A stretch of DNA of 7,276 bases from Methanothrix sp. GTDB taxonomy: Archaea; Halobacteriota; Methanosarcinia; Methanotrichales; Methanotrichaceae. The position numbers and the translations under genes were made by a program. The number at the start of each line of letters is the position of its first letter. Within the stretch, counting starts at the first letter, position 1. The stretch is from positions 1 through 7,276 of the forward strand of contig JAQTYS010000131.1 of NCBI GenBank assembly GCA_028688175.1, given 5' to 3'. This document shows, in pieces, positions 1-6,338 of this stretch. The notes under the pieces are model-generated. The model was not told where the DNA came from and searched no databases. It saw only the letters and a list, made by a program, of their open reading frames with translations.

Positions 1-65
1 AAAAGCTCTGTGACGCAGGACTAAGTATAAATGTAGTGGTAGATACATATCTGTTCTTCAAATAG
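1..65 (+). CDS. darT: C-terminal end of a probable DarT DNA ADP-ribosyltransferase toxin (5' part outside window)
   Basis: An open frame enters from the left edge (first full codon at base 3) and stops at TAG 63-65. The visible tail ends DAGLSINVVVDTYLFFK. DarT proteins typically end with an 'aG(I/L)...V.V...WYF'-like strand followed by a terminal aromatic pair, and this tail fits that pattern, with LFF in place of WYF. The stronger argument is context: the next gene, 12 bases downstream, is a clear darG antitoxin, and toxin-then-antitoxin is the usual darTG order. DarT transfers ADP-ribose from NAD+ onto thymidine or guanosine in single-stranded DNA and blocks replication; it is a known anti-phage toxin. 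Only 20 residues are visible, so the catalytic part cannot be checked and the toxin could be truncated or inactive upstream. Confidence 0.6.
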   Translation, partial: KLCDAGLSINVVVDTYLFFK

Positions 66-69
66 GACG
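64..69 (+). promoter_or_regulatory. Weak ribosome-binding site of darG
   Basis: AGGACG overlaps the stop codon of the upstream frame and lies 8 bases before the ATG at 78. It supports that ATG as the start and suggests the antitoxin is translated from the same message as the toxin. Confidence 0.4.
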
Positions 70-77
70 TTTCAGCT

Positions 78-1238
78 ATGTGGAATCGAGTAACGGTCAT
101 AAAAGGAGATATATTTCAATCCAGAGCCCAGACGCTGGTCAATACCGTGAATTGTGTCGGCATTATGGGCAAGGGCTTGGCTCTGGAGTTTAAGAACCGG
201 TTCCCTGGCATGTATAAGGATTACGTCAGACGCTGCAAAAAAGGACAGGTCAGTTTAGGTGAGCCCTACTTATTCTCACAATTGGAGCCGCCTAATATCC
301 TCAACTTCCCTACAAAGGGCCACTGGCGGTCCGTATCTCGCCTTGATGATATAATCCAGGGACTTCGTTATCTTGAGAAGCATTATAAGGATTGGGGAAT
401 CACATCAATCGCCGTGCCGTCTCTGGGATGTCAGCTGGGACAGTTGGACTGGAGAGTTGTGCTGCCTTTGCTCTATGAGCATTTGAGCCGCCTTGAGATT
501 CCCGCAGAGCTTTACATTCCATCCAGTGTGACCATTGACCAGGCCCTCTCGGTAATGGGTCTGGCTGAAGCACCTGTGAGCATTGATAGTCCCGTTCATG
601 TGCCTCCCATGCATCCGGAAAAGCTCAGCTCCGCCTGGGTGGCATTGGTTGCCATTCTGGAGATGATCGAGCGTGAGCAATACCATTACCCGGTAGGCAG
701 AACCCGGTTCCAGAAGCTCGCCTACTTTGCCACAGCCCAGGGAATACCCACGGGCCTGACCTATCGCCGCTCCAGCTTCGGGCCGTTTGCAGAGGAGCTG
801 AAAGGCAATGTTCTTACCAGGCTCATAAATGGCGACCTGATTCGAGAAGAGCAGGTGGGCAGGATGTTCGTTCTCCGAACCGGGGCCGCATACAGAGATA
901 TCTTGCCAAAGGTGCAGGAGGATCTGAACAAATGGAGACCGGCCATGGAAAAGGTTGCAGACCTTTTGCTGCGAACCTCCACCATTCAGTCGGAGATTGC
1001 GGCTACGGTTCATTTCGCAGCCGGGGATGTAAGGGAGCTCAAGGACGCCACGCCAACGGAGCGAGAAGTCCTGGAAGCAGTTATGAAATGGAAGCAGAGG
1101 CGAAAGCCGCCGCTGGATGAAAAGGATGCGGCAGTTGCCATTCGCAATCTTGCCGCATTAGGGTGGATCGATGTTCTCCCCAGCACTGATCTGCCGCTTC
1201 AAAGCGATCCGATATATGAAGCAATGATTTGCGAATGA
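78..1238 (+). CDS. darG: DarG antitoxin: DNA ADP-ribosyl glycohydrolase (macrodomain plus toxin-binding C-terminal region)
   Basis: The 386-residue protein neutralises DarT in two ways known for the family: the macrodomain removes ADP-ribose from DNA, and the C-terminal part binds the toxin. Residues 1 to about 155 form the macrodomain: VIKGDIF (7-13), NTVNCVGIMGKGLAL (22-36), and FPTKGHW (77-83), where Lys80 sits at the catalytic lysine position reported for Thermus DarG. The phosphate-loop region is PSLGCQLGQLDW (114-125); most relatives carry glycines where this one has Gln119 and Gln122. After a linker, residues about 185-386 form the SocA/Panacea-like region, recognisable by PVGRTRFQKLAYFA (205-218) and by SFGPFAEELKG shortly after; winged-helix-like segments follow. 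The ATG at 78 is preferred because the conserved VIKGD strand starts six residues later. It is 12 bases from the preceding stop, so the pair is one operon. The length is normal for DarG. Confidence 0.9.
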   Translation: MWNRVTVIKGDIFQSRAQTLVNTVNCVGIMGKGLALEFKNRFPGMYKDYVRRCKKGQVSLGEPYLFSQLEPPNILNFPTKGHWRSVSRLDDIIQGLRYLEKHYKDWGITSIAVPSLGCQLGQLDWRVVLPLLYEHLSRLEIPAELYIPSSVTIDQALSVMGLAEAPVSIDSPVHVPPMHPEKLSSAWVALVAILEMIEREQYHYPVGRTRFQKLAYFATAQGIPTGLTYRRSSFGPFAEELKGNVLTRLINGDLIREEQVGRMFVLRTGAAYRDILPKVQEDLNKWRPAMEKVADLLLRTSTIQSEIAATVHFAAGDVRELKDATPTEREVLEAVMKWKQRRKPPLDEKDAAVAIRNLAALGWIDVLPSTDLPLQSDPIYEAMICE

Positions 1239-1653
1239 GGGTGAAGCAGATATTTGTTGAGCGGAATCGGGGATTCGGGGTGTGAAATTCGCGGGGCAGT
1301 TCCACTACTACTCGTAGGTGCGGAAAACCCGCGGCATGAGGGGAAGGTCGGGGGCCTGAGCCCGGATGAAGGCGAGGTTGAGCTCGGACGAGCAATCTTC
1401 TTTTGGCTGGTGAAATGGAAGAGATGGGTGATATCATAGCCACCTTTCATAGAAGGAGTTACAGTGGTCCTTTCCGCCCGTCTAGAGACGATGGCGTTTC
1501 CCTTATCCGTTCAATTTGGCAGCATTGCTTTGTTTTTTGTCTCACTCATTCATCCATTCTTCGGCAGGAAGAATTGAGACTGATGGCAAACCTACATCGT
1601 CAGATTTATGAAATTGGAACCAAATGAGATCATCCTGATAGGAAAGGTGAGAG
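1239..1653 (+). other. Intergenic region without a convincing gene
   Basis: About 415 bases separate darG from the TIR gene. The first half (roughly 1250-1420) is GC-rich and has several short self-complementary stretches: GCGG/CCGC around 1322-1334, GGGC-CTGA-GCCC near 1354-1365, and GCTCG/CGAGC at 1382-1393. Open frames of 61-120 residues cross it on both strands, but they start at TTG or other weak codons, lack a ribosome-binding site, are proline/serine-rich or low in complexity, and resemble nothing I recognise. I therefore treat them as chance. The second half (about 1440-1650) is AT-richer, like the genes to its right, and presumably carries the promoter and leader of the TIR-NACHT unit. 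I cannot identify a tRNA, a known structured RNA or an insertion sequence end here. Confidence 0.55.
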
Positions 1654-1656
1654 GTG
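1645..1656 (+). promoter_or_regulatory. Ribosome-binding site that decides the start of the TIR gene
   Basis: AGGTGAGAGGTG holds two copies of the Shine-Dalgarno core. The second, GAGGTG at 1651-1656, is 9 bases before the ATG at 1666, which is good spacing. A possible GTG start at 1654 overlaps this element and would leave only 3 bases after the first copy. The ATG at 1666 is therefore the better start. Confidence 0.6.
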
Positions 1657-1665
1657 CTAAGAGGG

Positions 1666-2079
1666 ATGCAAAAGCAACAATTTTCTGATAAACCAGCAAT
1701 ATTCATAAGTCATCGCGGTGAAGATATTGCTCTAGCAGAACGGCTAGCAACGCAACTAAAACAAGCTGGATTTGAAGTCTGGCTGGATAAATGGGATATC
1801 GGCATTGGTGATTCAATTGTAGGAAAGATCAACGCGGGACTAGAAAATGCTCGCTATTTAATTCTATGCTACTCTGAAGCGGGAGTATTATCGTCCTGGA
1901 TGAGCTGTGAATGGATGGCAACATTGGGCCAGCAATTGAATGGTTATGAAGTCAAAGTCCTGCCTGTCAGACTTTCTGGAGGCAATCCACCTGCCATTAT
2001 GGCCGATATTAAATATGCCGATCTTGTTAAAGACTGGGATAATGGCATGGTTGAGCTATTGAACGCTATGGGGCGATAG
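1666..2079 (+). CDS. Stand-alone TIR-domain protein, probable NAD+-cleaving effector
   Basis: This 137-residue protein is essentially a single TIR domain with no membrane segment or other domain. Visible motifs are the first strand AIFISHRGED (11-20), helix A with LAERLATQLKQAG (23-35), strand B with VWLDKWDIGIGDSI (38-51), the strand LILCYSEAGVLSSW (65-78), and SCEW with Glu82. Glu82 lies where catalytically active TIR domains such as SARM1 (WxxxE) keep their glutamate. Active prokaryotic TIR domains hydrolyse or cyclise NAD+, causing depletion or a signal molecule. Activity here is inferred from the conserved glutamate. The downstream gene starts one base after this stop, and its product begins with a related but glutamate-less domain. 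The TIR protein is thus probably the effector of that STAND protein. The GTG at 1654 would add four residues but is poorly placed for translation. Confidence 0.85.
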   Translation: MQKQQFSDKPAIFISHRGEDIALAERLATQLKQAGFEVWLDKWDIGIGDSIVGKINAGLENARYLILCYSEAGVLSSWMSCEWMATLGQQLNGYEVKVLPVRLSGGNPPAIMADIKYADLVKDWDNGMVELLNAMGR

Positions 2080-2080
2080 A

Positions 2081-5000
2081 ATGGTATGGACGGTTTTAAT
2101 TGCTCATGATGAAAGTGAAGAAGAGCTTGCGGAGAAGCTGGCAAGCCCTCTACGCCAAGCGGGCTATGATGTTTGGCATCAGGGAAATGTGCTGGTTGGT
2201 GAGAGCATAACAGAAGAAGCCTCAAAAGTCTTGAGCTTGGGTGGGCCAGTAATACTATGTGCCACGGTTACAGCAATTGGAACCGGTTTGCCGAATCGTT
2301 TAATCAGTGCTGCGCGACTTGATGTAAACAAACGTGTCTTTGTTATGCAGATGGAAAAAAAGGCCTATGTTGGCGGGGTTACTTTTGGTGATAATGTAGC
2401 CATGTATTGGCAAGATAGTGATAAAGCGATAAAGAATCTATTATCTGCTCTGAATCAATATTTCCCGCTCGATGAAGAAAAGGAAAAGGTTCAGCAATAT
2501 AACGATGCTGAGAAGAGATATTGTGATCTCTTACTAGCGACCTGTGATCTCGTCAATCTTGGTAATCTACCAGAGGATCGCAAAATAGTCCAGCAACCTT
2601 TGGCATTGCGCCGTCTTTATGTTCCTTTGAGTGTGCGAATTGAAGTCGAAGCAGGAGATAAATTCAAGTGGGAAGAGTTAGAGAAACGCCGATTAGCATT
2701 AATGAAAGGTAATATTGATATCAAAGAAATTAGCCGCGAGCGTGAAAGCGTTTCAGTTGGGGAGAGACTTGCCAAGTCTCAACGTCTTGTAGTATTAGGA
2801 GACCCGGGTTCTGGGAAGACCACGCTTACTCGCTGGATCAGCACAGCATACCTTTTGCGTCGCAAGAGAGACCCCGCTTGGAAGGATCTGCCTGATGTCA
2901 AGACTCTACCTGATTTTGATTTGCTTCCAATTGTCATTAGATGCCGTGACCTGAAAGAGAATTGTCTGGATGGCTCTCTTGACGATATTTTGCGACATAC
3001 TTTTAGGAAAGCTGAGTTGACTTTCGCTGAAGCCGGTGCTCTGCAAATAGTCCTGCATAAGCGCTTATGTCAAGGGACTGCCTTGCTAATTATAGACGGC
3101 TTAGATGAAATTGCCGATCCATCAATCAGATCTCGTTTTTGCCAGCAATTGGAGAATATACATATCGCGTACCCTAAAGCGCTGATTATTATTACCTCGA
3201 GAATAGTTGGCTATCGAGAGATGGGCTATCGTTTGGGGCGCGACTTTGAACATGTTATGATTGCAGATTTTACTCCAAAAGAAAAAGACGACTTTGCAAA
3301 TCGCTGGTGTGAATTGACAGAACTCCCAGAAAACAAAGCCAATGCTACAGAAGATCTAATCCACGATATTCATAGCTCAGATCGCATAGAGAGAATGACT
3401 GGCAATCCGATGTTGCTCACAACTTTGGCCTTGGTTAGGCGCAAGGTAGGCAAATTACCAAGTCGTCGAGCCGAACTATACTGGGAAGCAGTTCAGGTGT
3501 TGCTCAATTGGCGCAGCGACGTGGATAAGCCAATTGATACGAATGAGGCCATTCCACAACTGGGATATGTGGCATATGATATGTGTGATCATGGTGTGCA
3601 ACAAATACGTCGTGATACAATTCTGGAACTCATCACACGAATGCGAAATGAGTATCCAAACTTGCATCAAACCCGCAACAGTACGCCAGAAGTTTTTTTA
3701 GCTCGACTCGAGGCTAGAACTGGTTTGATCATAGAAGCAGGCCACACTCACGATCTGGGTAAGGACATTCCCTTATATGAATTTCGCCATCTTACTTTTC
3801 AAGAATATTTGGCAGCTCGTGCACTTGTGGATGGTTGCTTTCCTGGGCGAGATGTCAAGCGCAGTTTAGCGAACTACGTAGCCCCATTAGCAGGCTGTGT
3901 TACTATTGAAGAGCCATTAACGAAGAAGGGGATTAAGGAGGTTGCGGTAGTTGAAAATTGGCGCGAAGCATTGCGCTTATGCTCGGCCATTTGCCGCAAT
4001 GACGAGGTAGACGGTGTTTTGCTTGCCATATTGACTCCATTAGAGGGAGAGACGGAGGGAACAAGTCGTGCTCGTTCAATTCTGGCTACGCTTTGTCTGG
4101 CCGACGAGCCCAATGTGAGTGAAACAACTGTTCATCATGTATTCCAGACATTTGCTCGCAATATAGAAAAAGATGATGGAAGCGGTCGAATTATAACCGG
4201 AGCCGACAGAGCTGCATCTGAAGTGGCCGGAACGCGATGGGCTTCCTATTTGAGCACAGCACTTGCAGGAGAATACTGTAGACGCAAGGATATAGACCGA
4301 TATCAGGTTGGCAGTCTCTGCGGATTGGTTTGCACCTCAAATGCGCAAATAATTGGGTCTTCATTGGAAGAATGGTTGCAGCATCTTACGAGAAATCTCT
4401 TGAATGGGAATGAGCAACAAGTAATCGAGTCTGCACTTGCTTTGATGAGACTGACCTATGAAAAAAACGTAAGTATTTCGCCAAATCTTACTGATGCGTT
4501 ATTACAGAAGATGGATGGAAGCGAGCCTCAAGCTCAAGCCTCGGCTTGGGCGCTTGCCTGGCTAGTATGTAATATACGGACTAATGATATTTCTTTTCAA
4601 CCCCATCTTCATTTACCATGGAAAAAACCTGTTTGGATTAAATTTAATTTGAAACTCGATAAAACATCGTGGAAGCCTACTTCTAGAGAAGTTCAATATA
4701 TTTCATCTGTAATTGGGAATTCTCATACGAACCAAGAGGTATTGAGATTAATTCTTTGGATTATCGAGTATAAATGGAATTTCTTTAAGAGTGGGTCGTT
4801 GCTTGCCTTATTGGATCACCCCTGCCCAATCGTGAGATCAAATTTTATTGAAGCATTGGAAACCATTGCAAGTGAAGAAGCCATCGATCCGCTCTTATCA
4901 AGACTTGATGATTCTGACGCGAACGTGCGTAAATCTGCGGCATTCACTTTGGGAGCCATTTTATGTGAACGTGCCGTAGAGCCACTCATATTAAGACTTG

Positions 5001-6202
5001 ACGACTCAGATACGAATGTTCGTAGAGCTGCTGCATTTGCTCTCTGTAATATTAACAATGAACGTGCCATCGATCCGCTTATATCAAAACTTGACGACTC
5101 GGATGCGGATGTACGTGGAGCTGTTGTATTCGCTCTGGGTGAAATCAAAAACGAACGTGCCTCCGATCCGCTCATATCAAAACTTGACGACTCGGATGCG
5201 GATGTGCGTGGAGCTGCAGCTTCCGCCTTGGGAGACATCAAAAACGAACGTGCCATCGATCCGCTCATATCAAAACTTGACGACTCGGATGCGGATGTGC
5301 GTGGAGCTGCAGCTTCTGCCTTGGGAACCATCAAAAACGAACGTGCCATCGATCCGCTTATATCAAAACTTGACGACTCGGATGCGCATATGCGTGGAGC
5401 TGCTGCTTCTGCCTTGGGCAAAATTAAAAACGAACGTGCCATCGATCCGCTTATATCAAAACTTGACGACTCGGATGCGCATATGCGTGGAGCTGCAGCT
5501 TCTGCCTTGGGAACCATCAAAAACGAACGTGCCATCGATCCGCTTATATCAAAACTTGACGACTCGGATGCGTATGTGCGTCAAGCTGCTGCTTCCGCCT
5601 TGGGCGAAACTAAGAACGAACGTGCCATCGATCCGCTTATATCAAAACTTGATGACTCGGATGCGGATGTGCGTCAAGCTGCTGCTTCTGCCTTGGTCGA
5701 AATTAAAAACGAACGTGCCATCGAGCTGTTTATTTCAAGACTTGACGGCTCGGATGCGGATGTGCGTCAAGCTGCAGCTTCTGCCTTGGGAACCATCAAA
5801 AACGAACGTGCCATCGATCCGCTCATATCAAAACTTGACGACTCGGATGCGGATATGCGTCAGGCTGCTGCTTCTGCTTTGGGAACCACCAAAAACGAAC
5901 GTGCTATCGATCCGCTTATATCAAAACTTAACGACTCGGATGCGTATGTGCGTCAAGCTGCAGCTTCTGCCTTGGGAACCATCAAAAACGAACGTGCCAT
6001 CGATCCGCTCATATTAAAACTTGACGACTCGGATGCGGATGTGCGTCAAGCTGCTGCTTCTGCTTTAAGCGCCATTAAGAAGAAGGAATTTCTGATCGAT
6101 CAATTTATTCTCAAATTGAGGGGATTTCTTCTTAGAAATCTTTGCGAGAATGCCGAGTATGGGCGTCACTTCTCATTTGCTCTCAAAGACAAGGCTACTT
6201 AA
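2081..6202 (+). CDS. STAND NTPase: TIR-like domain, NACHT NTPase, helical region and HEAT-repeat array
   Basis: The 1373-residue protein looks like an NLR-style immune sensor. Residues 1 to about 130 are TIR-like: VLIAHDESEEELAEKL (5-20) and QAGYDVWHQGNVLVGESI (26-43) align with the upstream TIR protein, but Leu74 replaces the catalytic Glu, so it is likely non-enzymatic. A linker (about 140-235) contains a LYVPLSV segment often seen before prokaryotic NACHT domains. The NACHT NTPase has Walker A GDPGSGKTT (240-248, Lys246), Walker B LLIIDGLDE with DGLDE at 339-343, a sensor-like IIITSR ending at Arg374, GNPMLLTTLAL from 441, and the typical closing motif RHLTFQEYLAAR (569-580). Residues about 600-930 are helical without clear motifs. 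From residue 934 to about 1336 run thirteen 31-residue HEAT repeats of the PBS-lyase type, followed by a degenerate 14th and a short tail. Such proteins usually sense a phage product through the C-terminal repeats, oligomerise with ATP, and activate an N-terminal or partner effector. The ligand is unknown. Translation is probably coupled to the TIR gene one base upstream. Confidence 0.9.
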   Translation: MVWTVLIAHDESEEELAEKLASPLRQAGYDVWHQGNVLVGESITEEASKVLSLGGPVILCATVTAIGTGLPNRLISAARLDVNKRVFVMQMEKKAYVGGVTFGDNVAMYWQDSDKAIKNLLSALNQYFPLDEEKEKVQQYNDAEKRYCDLLLATCDLVNLGNLPEDRKIVQQPLALRRLYVPLSVRIEVEAGDKFKWEELEKRRLALMKGNIDIKEISRERESVSVGERLAKSQRLVVLGDPGSGKTTLTRWISTAYLLRRKRDPAWKDLPDVKTLPDFDLLPIVIRCRDLKENCLDGSLDDILRHTFRKAELTFAEAGALQIVLHKRLCQGTALLIIDGLDEIADPSIRSRFCQQLENIHIAYPKALIIITSRIVGYREMGYRLGRDFEHVMIADFTPKEKDDFANRWCELTELPENKANATEDLIHDIHSSDRIERMTGNPMLLTTLALVRRKVGKLPSRRAELYWEAVQVLLNWRSDVDKPIDTNEAIPQLGYVAYDMCDHGVQQIRRDTILELITRMRNEYPNLHQTRNSTPEVFLARLEARTGLIIEAGHTHDLGKDIPLYEFRHLTFQEYLAARALVDGCFPGRDVKRSLANYVAPLAGCVTIEEPLTKKGIKEVAVVENWREALRLCSAICRNDEVDGVLLAILTPLEGETEGTSRARSILATLCLADEPNVSETTVHHVFQTFARNIEKDDGSGRIITGADRAASEVAGTRWASYLSTALAGEYCRRKDIDRYQVGSLCGLVCTSNAQIIGSSLEEWLQHLTRNLLNGNEQQVIESALALMRLTYEKNVSISPNLTDALLQKMDGSEPQAQASAWALAWLVCNIRTNDISFQPHLHLPWKKPVWIKFNLKLDKTSWKPTSREVQYISSVIGNSHTNQEVLRLILWIIEYKWNFFKSGSLLALLDHPCPIVRSNFIEALETIASEEAIDPLLSRLDDSDANVRKSAAFTLGAILCERAVEPLILRLDDSDTNVRRAAAFALCNINNERAIDPLISKLDDSDADVRGAVVFALGEIKNERASDPLISKLDDSDADVRGAAASALGDIKNERAIDPLISKLDDSDADVRGAAASALGTIKNERAIDPLISKLDDSDAHMRGAAASALGKIKNERAIDPLISKLDDSDAHMRGAAASALGTIKNERAIDPLISKLDDSDAYVRQAAASALGETKNERAIDPLISKLDDSDADVRQAAASALVEIKNERAIELFISRLDGSDADVRQAAASALGTIKNERAIDPLISKLDDSDADMRQAAASALGTTKNERAIDPLISKLNDSDAYVRQAAASALGTIKNERAIDPLILKLDDSDADVRQAAASALSAIKKKEFLIDQFILKLRGFLLRNLCENAEYGRHFSFALKDKAT
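4880..6088 (+). repeat. Thirteen tandem 93-bp repeats encoding 31-residue HEAT units
   Basis: Units begin (at the GCC/GCT codon for Ala) at 4880, 4973, 5066, 5159, 5252, 5345, 5438, 5531, 5624, 5717, 5810, 5903 and 5996, exactly 93 bp apart, so there is no insertion or deletion in the array. The typical unit reads AIDPLISKLDDSDA, then a variable residue, then (V/M)R(G/Q)AAASALG, a variable residue, and (I/T)KNER. Units 1-2 are diverged, unit 3 is intermediate, and units 4-13 are nearly identical including silent positions. A 14th unit after 6088 is degraded (KKEFLIDQFILKL, with one extra residue). The pattern matches PBS-lyase-type HEAT repeats, which stack into a superhelical binding surface. 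High DNA identity implies recent expansion or homogenisation by recombination. Confidence 0.95.
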
Positions 6203-6238
6203 CGACCAAGTCTCTACGATGTCATTTGAGTTTCCAAG

Positions 6239-6256
6239 TTTTTACTGATAGATTTT
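6239..6256 (+). terminator. Possible T-tract terminator after the TIR-NACHT unit
   Basis: TTTTT at 6239-6243 and TTTT at 6253-6256 lie 37-54 bases after the NACHT stop, in the gap to the convergent minus-strand gene. Archaeal terminators are often plain T-rich tracts, so this would fit, but no hairpin is visible and the tracts are short. Confidence 0.25.
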
Positions 6257-6338
6257 GTCCATATTTCCCATCTCTCAATTCTCCCACCCCATAGCATTGA
6301 ATTATCCTGCTAAAGCGCAATCAATCCCACATCTCTTT

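Noticed and set aside
405..1013. Minus-strand open frame of 202 residues opposite darG
   Set aside because: It lies entirely within darG, has no recognisable motif, and darG itself shows conserved macrodomain and Panacea-like motifs.
1336..1400. Archaeal C/D-box small RNA (CTGA followed by a GGATGA-like box)
   Set aside because: A D'/C'-like pair is present (CTGA, then GGATGA after a short spacer), but no proper C box or terminal D box flanks it.
1605..1612. TATA-box-like TTTATGAA upstream of the TIR gene
   Set aside because: Its distance to the start codon would be plausible, but there is no purine-rich BRE upstream and similar AT-rich words occur by chance in this stretch.
1403..1627. Small open frame of 74 residues before the TIR gene
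   Set aside because: It has a TTG start, no ribosome-binding site, no recognisable motif, and crosses the composition change; it is probably chance.
4816..5535. Long minus-strand open frame of 239 residues with repeated units
   Set aside because: It is antisense to the HEAT array. Because the unit is 93 bp (a multiple of 3), any frame open in one unit stays open in all, so long shadow frames are expected.
4998..6017. Long plus-strand open frame of 339 residues with repeated units
   Set aside because: Same cause: it is an out-of-frame reading of the HEAT repeats inside the NACHT gene, which has clear domain support in its own frame.
4880..6088. CRISPR array or diversity-generating retroelement target
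   Set aside because: The repeats are directly joined and coding, without unique spacers. Changes are not adenine-specific, and no reverse transcriptase or template repeat is visible.
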